Shown here: positions 42,501 to 54,317 of the stretch, in pieces
Position numbering within the stretch: position 1 is the stretch's first letter
How the letters are laid out: the number at the start of each line of letters is the position of its first letter
DNA from: Terebella lapidaria
Taxonomy: Eukaryota > Annelida > Polychaeta > Terebellida > Terebellidae
Reading direction: 5' to 3'
Assembly (NCBI GenBank): GCA_949152475.1
Contig: OX424570.1
Coordinates: 27,834,694 to 27,898,693, forward strand
DNA length: 64,000 nt
The notes under the pieces: model-generated
The model's database searches: none
What the model saw: the letters and a program-made list of their open reading frames with translations, nothing else
What the model was told of the DNA's origin: nothing
Program-made: the position numbers and the translations under genes

Positions 42501-43800
42501 CATCTTTCTCCGTGACTGCATTTAACCGCCGGTAATCGACACAGAACCGGGTGGTCCCATCCTTTTTCTTCACCAGAACAATCGGGGAAGCCCACGGACT
42601 GCTACTTTCTTCAATGAGGTTCTTGTCTTTCATCTCCTGAATCAGACTGCTCACCAGCTCTCTCTTGTCTGGCGGAATTCGTCTGGTTGGCTGCTTAATC
42701 GGCCGGTGACTGCCCGTGTTTATCTGATGTTGTACCTCGATGGTCTGCCCCAGTTCTCCGGCATCATTACTGAAGGTCGGCTTATTCCGAAATAGGAGGT
42801 CGGTTACTCTCTCGCGGAAATGACTCGGCACTGCATCCTGGGTCTGCTCTGCTAACTGCCGCAGCTTCTCGTACCCGCTCCAATTCCGCCCGGCCTCCGA
42901 CTCCGTGGAAATCTGCACCTTCCTGCTCCGCTCCGCCAACGGCACAACACTGCAACCGGCTGCTAAGGTGGTCATCGTCTCCAACTGCGCTCCTTTCTTG
43001 ATGATTACCGGCTCCGCCATCACATTGATCACTCGAACCGGGACTGTTCCTTGCTTTATCGGGGATAAAGTTCTCCCGATCAGCCAAGGTCTTTTCTCAG
43101 TAGGCTCCTGCGGCATTTCTAGTACTCCTTCTGCTTCACGGACACTCTCTGCTTGTCCTATTATCAGCTGTTCCGTTTCCGGCGGAATTTGGTAATCTGC
43201 TACAGCGTTGATCGGAAACGGCTCCCTGGTCTGCTCGAACATGGTGAGGAACACCTCCTGGCTGCCCATCTGCATGGTCATTCGGTCGAAATTTATGCCG
43301 GATATCCGGGAACAGATGAAATCCATTCCCAGTATTCCTTCGTCTTCACAGTCTGCAATCTCGAACGTCACGGTCTCAGCTACTCCTGCGATGTTGAGTG
43401 GGAGTTCTTTCCGGCCATGCGTCCGTATGTTACTTCCGTCAACCATTGAAAGACGAATCGGCGACCGCTTCAGCTTCATTCCGGGCTTCCGGATCCGTTC
43501 CCAGGTTTGTAGGTTGAGCATTGTGACAGTGCTGCCGGTGTCGATTATCAGCGTTACTGGCTCTCCGCATACTCTGGCTGTCAAACACATGCCCACCTCG
43601 CCCCTGGGACCGGGTCCGCGAACCACCTGCTGGTTATGGGGGTGTCCTCTCTTCCGGGTCCCGGATTTCCCCTTTTCCGCGACCCGCTCTAGTTTTCCGG
43701 CTGCTGCTGCTGCTGTCGTGGCTGCTGCAGTTGTTGCTGCTGCTGCGGCTGCTGCTGCTGCTGTTGTCGCGGCGACTGCTGCTGTTGTGGTTGACGCCAC
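39552..43800 (-). pseudogene. pol: Gypsy copy 3 Pol relic
   Basis: All Pol domains are recognisable in order from the right: protease DTGSTVTML, RT YLDD, RNase H, repeat-rich linker and integrase with HTDQGRNFESD. The frame is broken about three times. The linker holds about five 14-residue units, more than copies 1 and 2. Confidence 0.88.
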
Positions 43801-44966
43801 TGCTGCTGCTGCTTCGGCTGCCTACAGTCTCGGGCAAAATGCCCTTTCCGGCCACAGTTGAAGCATTCTAAATCCGCTCGGGAACTGCGCTGCTGCTGCT
43901 GCCGGCTAACCGCTTCCTTGACCTGAGTCATCAGATCCGCCAACTGCTGCTGAGTCTGCTCGGCTTGCTTCCGCAATTCGTTCACCTGCTGGCTCCACTC
44001 CGGCTCCGTGTTCAGCTGCCTCGTCCGGTGTCGCTCCGCTGGTCTGCTGTTGTCCGTCTTAATAATACTCTCATACTCGGTAGCGAAAGCCAGGGCCTGC
44101 GACAGCGTTTCCGGGTGGCTTTTCAATACCGACAACCGCATATCTCGGTTAGTCAGACTGTTGCAGAAATGCATCTTCATGAGCACTTCTGTTGTTGCCG
44201 GATCCGCTTTTGGGTAAGCTAGCCGCGTCTTGCTCCGTATGTCTCTGGCCAGCTCGGACAGCTCCTCCTCCGGCTGCAATTTCCGTGTCTGCAATTCCGC
44301 CTGGAAAACAAATGTTTTCTCCCCCGGACAAAACTGCTGTTTTAATGCCGCCACAACCGTATCAAAGCTGCGTCTCTGCTCCGCGGACAAATCCAGTAGT
44401 ATGCTGCGGGCGTTACCCCTCAAACTGACACATAAGTTCAGCGCCTTTTCCTCTGCTGTCCAACGGTAGTACTGAGCGTATTCAAGGAGGTGAGCCTCAT
44501 ACTCCGGCCACGGATCAGTTCCGTCGTATGTCATTAATCTGGCTACTCCTGCCCTTGGTTCTGGTTGTTGTACTGCTTCTGCCTGCTGCTGCTTTCCGGT
44601 TACTGCCAGGTGCTGCTGAAACACCTCCATTTGGGTCGCCAATAATCTGGTCAGGTTGTCGACTAAATTTTCTCCGCCTTCCGGTTCCGCATCCGGTTCC
44701 CGATCGCCAGCCTGGTCCGGAAAGTTAATTTCCGCCTCTGCTAACTGCTCTGCAGGCTGTACTCCTTGAGGAACCCGAAGGGGCTCTTCTGCAACTGCTT
44801 TCTGCATTTCCGGCTGCAACAACTTTCGCTCGGCAGGACGAACTGCTTCCTTTTCCGCAACCGGCATCTGCAACGGCTCAGCTCCTACTGCTCCTACAGG
44901 CTGCTCCGTGTCCGACACGGCTGTCTTCAGCTGCTGTTCCGCCAATTTGCCCCGTCTAGTAGTCAT
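43689..44966 (-). CDS. gag: Gypsy copy 3 Gag polyprotein
   Basis: A 425-residue frame from ATG at 44966, with the same capsid region, one CCHC knuckle (CFNCGRKGHFARDC) and a shorter glutamine-rich tail. It still reads open although other genes of this copy are broken. Confidence 0.88.
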   Translation of the reverse strand: MTTRRGKLAEQQLKTAVSDTEQPVGAVGAEPLQMPVAEKEAVRPAERKLLQPEMQKAVAEEPLRVPQGVQPAEQLAEAEINFPDQAGDREPDAEPEGGENLVDNLTRLLATQMEVFQQHLAVTGKQQQAEAVQQPEPRAGVARLMTYDGTDPWPEYEAHLLEYAQYYRWTAEEKALNLCVSLRGNARSILLDLSAEQRRSFDTVVAALKQQFCPGEKTFVFQAELQTRKLQPEEELSELARDIRSKTRLAYPKADPATTEVLMKMHFCNSLTNRDMRLSVLKSHPETLSQALAFATEYESIIKTDNSRPAERHRTRQLNTEPEWSQQVNELRKQAEQTQQQLADLMTQVKEAVSRQQQQRSSRADLECFNCGRKGHFARDCRQPKQQQQWRQPQQQQSPRQQQQQQPQQQQQLQQPRQQQQQPEN

Positions 44967-45000
44967 ACTGCAGATGATCCCACCGCTGCCACCAAAAAGT

Positions 45001-46380
45001 TGTAACGGGTTTGCACCCTTCTGTGACGTCTTGATAAACCGGTTTTCTTGGGAGGTGGGTGAGTTGTTATTTAACCGGAGCTGAAACGGTAAAACTCCGG
45101 GATACTGCTACTGCTGTACGGTTGAACTCCGGCTAGAAGTCTCTAAGGTTGGTAGCGTGGTCTGGAATGGACCTCTTAACCGTTGTCCGACTTCTTATCT
45201 GCAACTGCACCTGTAACGTAAGAATCCGGAGGCGTTTCCGTCTCCGGGTACTGCAACTGCTCCGTCGGGATACCGCTTTACTGCAACAGCTCCGTCATTT
45301 TCCGCCTTACTGCAACTGCGACTGCACCTGGAATGAGAATCCGGGAACGTTGCCGTTTCCGAATACTGCAACCGCTCTGCCAGGTTCCGCCTCACTGCAA
45401 ACTGCTCCGGTTGGCTCCGCCTCACCGCAACCTGCGACTGCACCTGAAATGGAGTATCTCGGAAGTGTTCCCACTTCCGGTTACCGCAACCGCTCCGTCA
45501 GGTACTGCCTCTGCAACTCCGTCGTCCGGTACCGCCTCTGCAACTGCTTCGTCATTCCCGTCTCTGCAACTGCTCCGTCCGATACCGCCTCCGTAGTTGC
45601 TCCGTTGAATACCACCTCCGTCTCCGTCTCCTTCCTTGGTGATCTGGGTTCTTGGATCACCCTAAGACGTCGTTACAACTTGGTCTTAACCGACTGTGGT
45701 CTTATCTCCCTTTTCTCCGTATTACTTTCTTTTCCGGTGAACTAACTTTATTATAAATTCCAGTTCCCTAACGAACACGGAAAAACAACTCGGTTGAAGT
45801 TTTCATGTTTATTTTCCAAGTGCACAGTCAGAAGACTTAACTGCTATCATCTGGATGACTCTATCTGGAACAAGGGAGTACTCTGCTATTGGAGAAGGGG
45901 TCTGCACAGGTCGACGTCAGGACACCAACTCCGCCGTCCGCTGTGAAGCGGGGGCTTTTATAGACCTGAGACCCATGTCACGTGACCAACCTATTGTGAC
46001 GTCATAGTCCGCCAAAACACTGATATTTTCCGGATTTCTAAAAACACTCTAGAACCAATCAGTGGCTGACACGTCACCTTTTAAACCGAAAACGAGGCTG
46101 ATCACATGACCTTCCGGAAATAACGTCATTACGTTTTTGTACTCCATTGTTCCGACTCCGTCTCCGGTTCCGTCTCCGGTTCCGGTTCCGTCTCCGGCTT
46201 TACCAACATACAAATATACCAAGTTCCGAGACGGAAAACCTTTTAAACATTACCAATACGGAACCGTATGAACCTTTAAACACATATACATTTTAATAAA
46301 CGGTTATTTAACCATAATATCACAAAACACTAACAGAATTACCTAGGGGAAACTTTTGGGTACGCCCCAAAACCGTTACA
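45001..46380 (-). repeat. 5' LTR of Gypsy copy 3
   Basis: 1380 bp, second LTR subfamily. Adjacent tagt (46381-46384) is the target duplication matching 22609-22612. Confidence 0.92.
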
Positions 46381-47520
46381 TAGTCTATTCTGCTAACCTA
46401 CCGGTCAGCTACAGGGCTATCGATCTCCCCCGATTGTATGAAATCATGAACAAACACTTTGATACATGATTAGATCTACAACATGGTGATACCAACAAGA
46501 AAATGCAGCAAACTGCGGAAGACGACATTAGAGCTTGAGCACATCATCAGCACCACGACAGCTGAATATATCTTACACAACGTTAGGCCTACCCCCCAAA
46601 AAAGAAAGAAAGAAGAAGCCATAATTTCATTCCAATTCATTTCCGTATACTAGGATGAAAAACATGGCCTACTTCATTCATATTACTAATAAGTAAACAT
46701 TTATTTTAAAATCGATCAATGGAACAGATATGCCTGCTAAAATGATATGGAACCTCATTAAAATATCCTCAAAACATTGGAAGCTATGAGGAATATCTGC
46801 ATCTGATATCATCAGATATAGCCTAACACATGCCTTTACTGGGCAAATTAAAATACCAGTTAAGAATAAAAAGACTTCGCAATCCAGCACAGAACACCAG
46901 CTTAATTGTCATGTTATAAAATACGTCAAATTACGGTAAATGTAGCCGTGGCATCGCAGACGAATCACTGTGTTTACTTCATAACGCCAAAAAAGTCCAC
47001 ACGCAGATGCCCACATGCATGTATGCATGCACGAATTGCTGAACAGAAATTGTGTTTCAAAATACGCGTCATTGTGGTAAAATTTGCTTTGCATTCTGGG
47101 AACGTCAATTTCCATCGGCTCCGCCATTTTGGGACGTTTTTGGATAATTTGAACATTTACGTTATTTTCTCAAACCTAGCACATCGATTCATGCCTCATA
47201 TATCTGTGGAATAGTCAAAGTTTCCCATCAATTCGAGAGATTTTATGTCAAGGACAAAGAAAATCCTCATTTGAAGTAGGTATCTTAACGTTTACATTCC
47301 AAAACGTGCGTCGATAGGTTGGCATGAAACCTCCATGAAAAAGTCAGCACATAGACATGTAGAGGGTTGGGGGCTTCGCCCCCAACGCTCTAATGTCAAA
47401 AATCATACACTCAAGAGAGAATCACTGACTCGCGTTATTGACGTACAGTTTAATGCAACAAAAGGTACTATGTTTGTCGCATATTCGTAATTGTTCTAGG
47501 TACTGCGAATGGCCTTTTTT
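46381..47520. other. Intergenic stretch between Gypsy copy 3 and sulfotransferase A
   Basis: No gene recognised; AT-rich DNA with short open frames only. A GC-rich hairpin at 47366-47386 is annotated separately. Confidence 0.5.
47366..47392 (+). repeat. GC-rich hairpin followed by CTAA, possible Helitron 3' end
   Basis: gttgggggc and gcccccaac pair as a perfect 9-bp stem with a 3-base loop. CTAA followed by T comes two bases later (47389-47392). Helitron 3' ends have such a hairpin shortly before CTRR. No 5' end or Rep/helicase relic was found, so this is tentative. Confidence 0.25.
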
Positions 47521-50500
47521 TTAGATACTTGAATATGAAATATCGACAAGATTGTAAAATTCTTGACACATGTCATCAATTTGTCTGATTTCTCGCGCAC
47601 TCAATTCTTTTTGCCATTTTTGAGATTTTGGGTTTGCCCATGTGTTGTCTTGCAACCAAGTCTCCACTTTGTGGTTTAGATCCATCCCAACGAAATCGTA
47701 CACCTTTTGTGCAGTCCGTGTAGGATTTAAAACAAATCTGTCATAAATCACTTCCATATAGCGTCCTGGATACAGCTTTTCGAAATTTCGTCTCAGTTTT
47801 AAATCTCGTACCACTGTGCTGCAGTAAAGCTTGGCTTCCTTAACCACATCCAGTGTTCTATGTTCCCCGGGTTCACTGAGAGTCGAATAAAAACCATAAC
47901 TACTCGCATCAAAGTAGCTTCTGGACAACACGACAGCCCGTGGGTCTCGGAGGAGATGGACTATCCTCAGGTTCGGGTTGTTCTGGATCAGTTCCTCTGT
48001 TGTTTGCATTGTAGCTCGGACCGTTTTCACAGCTCTGAACGGTTTTTCCTCGCATGTCCTCCCAATGGTTTTCTGTACACATGGCAGAAATTCTTTGTTA
48101 GCCCGCTTCATGCATTCTCGGTATTTTATAAAATCGTTGTTAGTACCATCGATCGGGCTATCATGGATTCCTTTGTAGCAAAAATCATTTTGATCGGGAT
48201 CATCTCCAAAAAACCGATGACTACAAAGTTTTGCAATCTTTTTACGGCATCCGCCGAGATGAAATTTCCTGCTGCATTTGAGGAATTTCCCAGCAGAAAG
48301 ATTTTCTTCCTTGAAAAGTTGGTAGAACTTGTGAGCTAAGACCTCGACTGGAAGATCCTTAATACGACAGTTCAGAAGGTTGTCCAATGTCTCTGTCATT
48401 GCTTTCTGCTCCAACTTCGTGGGTGTTCTGCAAAGGAAATATGCCACTGAATATATGAAGCATCTATATATGTACCTCTCCTTCTATATTGTATAATCCT
48501 TCTCAATTCTCATCAGTTATAATCTATTCTTTGGGCAGGCTCCACCCAAGTCAAATGTAAAACTTTCCAATATGCTGAACATCATGCCAGCAATTATATT
48601 TTATGATTTCAGAAAGACGTGATTGAAGCAATGAATCACTAGACACTGGACGGAATACTTTGTGCTTGGGTATTGGTTCCATGTTTATTTCAGGTCGTGC
48701 ATCCATGGACTATTACATACCTCTGGGATCCATTTTTGAAGTTGGTGATGTCAGACGGGACATTCCAGCCCTCCATGGTGCCATACAGTGATATATACAC
48801 CCCGTCTAACGGCTCGTACGTGTAGATCACGTCAGGATGGTGGCCGAATATGTCTCCGAAAAACGTGGAGCCACATCGCTGGTAGGAAAGGATCATCAAC
48901 ATCCGGGGCTGGTCTGGCACTAGCTCCAGAAACTGGTTGGAGTGACAGGGTGGGGTGTTTATATATATTCAACATCAAACAGTTCACGAACAGTTTTGAC
49001 CATATATTATGGCCCGAACCTACTGGTGTGGGCTAGTGTCGTCCGTCGTCAATTTTTTACCAGGCAAAATACTAGAAAATGACTCAACAGGGGATTCTTT
49101 TTCATTTACGTGGTTTGACGTCCGTAGTCGGCCCGTAGGTCTGATGATTTTTTCCCCTGAAATTCAGGCGTGCTTTTTTCGTTTTTTGATTGAATCGTTT
49201 TTGGCCGTTTGGCGGCCATTTTAGTACCGACAATGGCTAATTTAACACAATTTCAAACTGACGGGATAACAATTCATTCTAATGCTCTACAACCATGATA
49301 TTTTAGGCCTTTCGGAAACGTGTATGAAGATCCGAACTTACAGGTCCGAAATTTAGTTCAGAAGCCCCCCCCCCCCCCCCTCCAAAAAAAAGTATTATGA
49401 GTATACAGAAAGTCTTATATGATGGATATTTTAGTGATCTTGAATTTTACCTCGGATGAACTTTTACCTCGGATGGCTGGTAAACCTCAAGATCACCTCT
49501 GACCGGAAATGTGTCGATGGGCCTGTCCAGACATTAATCTTGTAGATAGAGCTTAGGAATGTATTATGAGCATAAAGGAAGTCATACATGATGGATATTT
49601 TGGTGACCTTGAACTTGACCTCAAGTTTCAAGGTCACATCTAACCTGAAATAGGTAAATTGGCCTCTGCAGAGGAACCACTTGTAAAAATGCTTAGGTTT
49701 GTATCATGAGCATATATAGGTTTTGCTGACCTTGAAATTGACCTCGGAAAACCTGGAATATCGAGGCCATGTTTGACATGGCCTCTGCAGACATATGAAT
49801 ACAGATATAAATCATAGTTGTATTATGGGCATATAGGGAATCATGTATGGTGGATATGCTGCTGACCTTGAACTTGACCTTTAGTACTGACAGTTAGCAT
49901 TTGTTTCAAAATTGCAGTTGTAAAATCCAATTTTGGTCATTTTAAAAATTACAAAACCTGTTCAGTAATTCGTTTAATTTGTGCATAGAACTTTCCATAT
50001 GTACCTTCATAATATATATATTGTTCTCAAATCAGCAGTCTGGTCTGGTGGCCATTTTAATTTTCAAACCAGCCGTGAAAAACGTTTGTCCGAAATACTG
50101 TAATACAACATCCAATGGACACAAAAAGTCGTCAGTGAAATTTTTTCTGCTGTACTTTTTCATCTTTCTCCTTCACAATAGGAAATCTGTGGAGTGAACG
50201 CGTAGAACACCGAGTGGTGGATGCTCACGTTGTGAAAATAAATTCGAATTATTATTATTTTAAAAAATACATTCGAATTATTACATTTAAATGAGAAGTC
50301 ATATATGCTATTCAGGGGCAAAATTGAACATTGATAACGTCGGAACGTTGAAACGACCATTTTAATTGGACGAAACAACTTTGTCAACTTCATGTCAGAG
50401 TAACCCTAAAATCAGTGAAAACTACCATCAGTTATATCCAGACGAACTGGAAACCAAACAGTCAATCCAACATCAGCCTTTTACCAGTGTCTTGACATTT

Positions 50501-53500
50501 ATCTTGGGCTTCGTTGCTGTTCCGAAAATGTTATTCTGTTTCCTCTATGATATGAGAATTTTACCCCTCGAACTTGCTGATTGTGTTATATCAGGATATC
50601 AGTAAAATATCAGATTGCTTTAAAATGTGATTATAATGATTTATGATTTTGACTAATTGCTACTTATGACCAGGCAAATATGCAAGATATTGACCTAGGA
50701 TGGCACACTAAAGTGTCAAACACTTACTTCCAGTGTGGGTCCCGAACAGGAAATCATAATGGTGGCCGGCAGGTGAAGTACATTCATGTAGTTACATTAT
50801 ATTGATACGTTTTGTTCTTGCGAGCAAGGCTTTAACACTTGAGGGCAGATCGTCACATATTGTATAGGTCCTGATCCATTGCAAATATAATTGTTTTTGG
50901 TGTTGTTATATAAATTATAGACTGGTTCATCTTATGTTCACACGTTTCAAAGAATCAGGTTTTTCCCAAACAGCCTGGACCAGTCACACCCCCTGTTCGC
51001 GGCACAGCGGTAAGTAAATTTTTGACGTTATCGGTTCTAAATTCTTGACGTGATGCGCAATATTCTTGACGTTATGTGCGAAATTCTTGACGATATCTTT
51101 GTTTATGTTTTGTTTTATCGCGATCTCAGCTTAAATTATCTAATTGTGTTCAGGTAATTAGTAACAGGGTGACTATATATTCGATTTATGAGTTAGACGA
51201 AGCATTATGGCATCCCAATCACGCTCTGAGATTTAAAAAAAGTTGAAGATCGTGCATTGCACTTATCCGAATGTACCAAATGCATTTTAATTCCATGCAA
51301 TGAATCCGCTATGTACTGGAAATGAGCTTTAGCATATTGGCAGCTCATTTATGATTAAGCATTGAAAGGTTCAAAGCCCAGATGTTAAATTAAACATACC
51401 TGTCAGTCGTTTTCCACCAACAATGATAAGTTCGGTATTATTGACGTTAGTTCGTCATGCTTGACGTTATTGAAAGCCATGTTAGAAATTTTTGTCGTTA
51501 TTTTTGACGCATGATTGCAATTTAATTAAGTAGTAAAAGTGAATAAAAGAGTGGTTTCTTCTTGCAGATAAAATACGATGCTAAATATGTGAAAACAAAA
51601 TTGGAAATACTTATGACGTATTACAAAATGCAAGAAATAAACATCCTGACACATTTTAAGATGTCATATAAAACATAAAACGTGGTTACACAGTTTATTC
51701 CCATACGAAAGCGCCACACCAATATCTATACAGTTCATATAGATCGTCATACGATCAGTCACATCAAAGTAAATGACACGGCAAATTGTGAACACCCTCA
51801 ATCAAATTATCTCCCCCAAAGTCTACTTAGACGTGCCATATCTTTGCCTGACCGCCAGTACTGGTTTATGGCCCTGAGCTTTCGTAGCCGTCGGCAAGTC
51901 TGTTTTTTAAAAAAAAAAAACATCCCACTAAATTCATGCTCAAAACCAAGGTATCACTGTCCATCGCTGCAATACAACACATTTCTAGTGGTAACTTTGT
52001 TGGCGTAGTTATATAACGCAAATTGATTATACTTGGAGAGGTCAGAAATAAATAACTGGCATGAGAATGCATAAAGAAATTGTCGCAAACCAGCCGCAAA
52101 CTAATTTAAAACAGCACTTAAATTGTCACCAAATTTAAGACATTAATATTAGCAGTATATTGGATGAGATCACCGGAATGTCTCGGCTTTCATTGCAATG
52201 TTGAGAATTATACACCAATGTAGGCCTATGCTGGATCTAAAAGAGTCGTCAGAGAAGTCGGAAAACAAAAAGAAATACATATAGGGTGATGTCAACGACC
52301 ATCGGTCAATCACATATACCCTAAAGGACTTTCTTCACGCTGGGAAAAACATTTCTGTTGCGTACATAATAGATTTCCAGGCCATGGAATGAGCACACGG
52401 TTGTTATGTAGCACCATGACGCTTTATAACAGGTTAAACGTCAACATATATTAAATACTAGCACCATGACGCCTTATAACAGGTTAAACGTCAACATATA
52501 TTAAATACTCATCAATAATACATTTAATACTATTATTACATTTTTCTTTCTTTTATAAATATGTTTTTTCTTTAAATCAATAAAAACCAATATCGTCAAC
52601 TTCTCTGTGATATAACGTCAAGAATGATTAACTTGTGTAATCATAACGTCAATAATTTAACGCCGTGCAAAATTGGGGATGCGTAGGTTTCCCTATTAAT
52701 AACCACTTTTTCCGTATGTAACATCATTGTACAAACTACTGATGAATCAAATAGTCATTACATATACTTATTGACCGGTTTTTGCGCCTTTTCAAGAGCT
52801 GGAGAACAATATTTAGAGTTAACCATCGAACGCCCATTGTATATTACTTACAGTGGTGCTTGAATCCACAGTTGGACTACATATCAAGATATATATAGTA
52901 TCTGTGTACTGTGCGCATAACTATCACTATATTAATTGTTCCATATCAGGTTTATTTCATTATTAAACGTACTCAATTGTCCTTTCTGTGGCTACACAAA
53001 AGCATATCGTCAAGAATTTCGCACATAACGTCAAGAGTATTGCGCATCACGTCAAGAATTTAGAACCGATAACGTCAAAAATTTACTTACCGCTGTGCCG
53101 CGAACAGGGGGTGAGTCAGATATCACACAGTTCTATATTTCCAAACACTATGTTGTTCTGATTGAATTGCATGGAGAGCATGGGTAATAACCACCACTCT
53201 ATATGCTTCCAACTTAACCGAAGGATTGAAAGTGTTAGCATACACAGTCAAGTGTCAGTATTTCATTTCACATTGGCCATACAATTGATGGTATGCATAT
53301 CAGTGCCCAGTTAGTGTATTTTTAATAAACAAATACATTTCAATGAACAGTCCACATACAGAGACAGCATGCAAGGGGTGGGGTCCTAGCCATATGGTGT
53401 ATTATTGACTTCCTTGCACCCATGATTTGGATGTCTACCTACCTCCGTCTCCCCGTGATTCACAAGGTGTGTATGTGTGATATTGGCGTCGGCACCTGCA

Positions 53501-54019
53501 CAACGAAATGAAACACTTATTGAATCATAAGAACTAATGAGTACTTAATACTTGACCCCTGTTCACAACAGTGATAGATATGCTAAAAGGACTGGCACAT
53601 GTATTGAATCAATGTTTGAATTGATGTAAAATTCAACATATCCTTATCAATATCAGCGTTATGTTTTATACTCGGCCCAGAGAACAAATTTACCCTGAAC
53701 ACATCAACTATAATCAATATACATGAAACTATATGTATATTGGATACGAACGTTTTAAATGGCATTTTGGTGTATCCGTGTTGGTGTCGGGGTGAGTCAT
53801 GGATGCATCATAATTTTTTATCAATATTTTGTCAACAATGCTATACAAGGGCAAATAATAAGTAGAGCGGGAAAACCGACCTTCCTTAGTTTGGTGTGAC
53901 GACCGAACTCCGCCAAAGTATGGTCCCCGGATCAAGCAGATACAGACAAAACATACCAGTATAACAGTCAACAAACAGTTGTTCTTGGATCTGCGCAGTC
54001 TTCCAACCAATCGCAACAT
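47521..54019 (-). CDS. Carbohydrate sulfotransferase A (type II Golgi membrane enzyme), complete, four exons
   Basis: Exons in gene order are 54019-53881, 53495-53443, 48932-48721 and 48427-47521 (stop included). All junctions are GT-AG, with phases 1, 0 and 2, and sum to exactly 437 codons (436 residues). Residues 1-14 are basic (MLRLVGRLRRSKNN), and about 15-30 form a hydrophobic signal anchor, as in Golgi sulfotransferases. The 5'-phosphosulfate-binding loop of PAPS, SYQRCGSTFFGDIF, starts at residue 80. YEPLDGVY follows, and the 3'-phosphate-binding element LLRDPRAVVLSR lies at about 284-294, after VKTVRATM. Cysteine pairs in exon 4 suggest lumenal disulfides. The enzyme should transfer sulfate from PAPS to a hydroxyl of a glycan, with CHST1/3/5-like 6-O-sulfotransferases the closest by motif; the acceptor sugar is unknown. 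CCAAT and CACGTG lie just upstream of the ATG. The 4.5 kb intron between exons 2 and 3 holds repeats and a transposon. Confidence 0.88.
49390..49885 (+). repeat. Diverged tandem repeats of about 140 bp
   Basis: Four units share a core close to attatgagcatatagggaag, then atgatggatat, then gaccttgaacttgacct. They start near 49395, 49558, 49700 and 49815. The units are diverged and partly shortened. Confidence 0.65.
50987..53113. mobile_element. Non-autonomous DNA transposon with 110-bp terminal inverted repeats
   Basis: Bases 50987-51096 and 53004-53113 are reverse complements with about one mismatch. The ends are CACCCCCTGTTCGCGGC, with an exact 5-bp target duplication agtca (50982-50986 and 53114-53118). 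Each terminal repeat holds four TTGACG motifs at 21-23 bp spacing. No transposase was found in the 1.9 kb interior; the 108-residue frame at 51682-52008 has no recognisable domain. The superfamily is uncertain: CAC ends occur in Transib, Chapaev and CACTA elements, but neither ends nor duplication length match one cleanly. It sits in the long intron of sulfotransferase A. Confidence 0.8.
52409..52508 (+). repeat. Tandem duplication of a 50-bp unit inside the TIR transposon
   Basis: Units 52409-52458 and 52459-52508, beginning tagcaccatgacgc, differ at one base. Confidence 0.85.
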
Positions 54020-54024
54020 GCTGA

Positions 54025-54053
54025 CCAATCGGCACCCTCTCTCTAGTCACGTG
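54025..54053 (-). promoter_or_regulatory. Proximal sites upstream of sulfotransferase A: CCAAT and CACGTG
   Basis: An inverted CCAAT (attgg on the coding strand) lies 6-10 bases before the ATG, and CACGTG lies at 54048-54053. Gene C has a matching ctgattggtca directly before its ATG and tcacgtca upstream. The closeness to the ATG implies these sites may lie in the transcribed leader. Confidence 0.4.
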
Positions 54054-54201
54054 ACCAGGTGTTAATATTACACGTAGTTTCCAATTAAGTTCGTTGAAAT
54101 CAATGACAGCTATAAAATCTAAAAAGTCTAGAACGTCAACAAAGTATAGCTTGACTATCTGCTGTATTATCAGTGAATCTACACAGCGAAGGCTATTGGC
54201 A

Positions 54202-54317
54202 ATGAGGCCAGAAATTTTGTTTCTTGTCCTTACTGCTTTCAACATTGGTCGTTTGTCTCTGTGTTCTGGTGTAAATCAACCTCAATTGTGTTGCAAGAAA
54301 ACAACACTGCAAAATAG
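54202..54317 (+). CDS. Possible first coding exon of an unidentified secreted protein
   Basis: ATG at 54202 opens a frame reading MRPEILFLVLTAFNIGRLSL followed by a cysteine-containing stretch (CSGVNQPQLCCKKTT), which looks like a signal peptide and mature start. A donor (ag|gtacga) follows at 54317, leaving two bases of a codon. No later exon was recognised. It points away from gene A, with the two ATGs about 180 bases apart. It could be a relic or chance. Confidence 0.25.

Larger units (their letters stand above)
22613..46380 (-). mobile_element. Ty3/Gypsy element copy 3, older and broken, host of two nested insertions
   Basis: The 5' LTR is at 45001-46380 and the 3' LTR at 22613-23951 plus a remainder at 35214-35256. 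The target duplication tagt (22609-22612 and 46381-46384) shows both outer ends belong to one insertion. The internal region carries relatives of gag, pol, ORF3 and ORF4 in the order of copy 1. By eye the LTRs differ at about ten positions in 1.34 kb, more than in the other copies. Pol and ORF4 are broken, with about five breaks in all, and the junction of the 3' LTR with the internal region is damaged. Its LTR is a distinct subfamily: shared differences from copies 1 and 2 include gataaaccggttttcttgg near the U5 end. A hAT-like element with Gypsy copy 2 inside it splits the 3' LTR. Confidence 0.92.
48933..53442 (-). other. Long intron of sulfotransferase A
   Basis: No coding exon is recognised. 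It contains diverged 140-bp-class tandem repeats, a run of 16 C (49365-49380) and a 2.1 kb terminal-inverted-repeat transposon. Confidence 0.7.

Noticed and set aside
47366-47386. Hairpin as an intrinsic transcription terminator
   Set aside because: No U tract follows, and the context is a eukaryotic genome.
51682-52008. 108-residue frame as transposase of the TIR element
   Set aside because: No catalytic or DNA-binding motif, and too short; the element is treated as non-autonomous.
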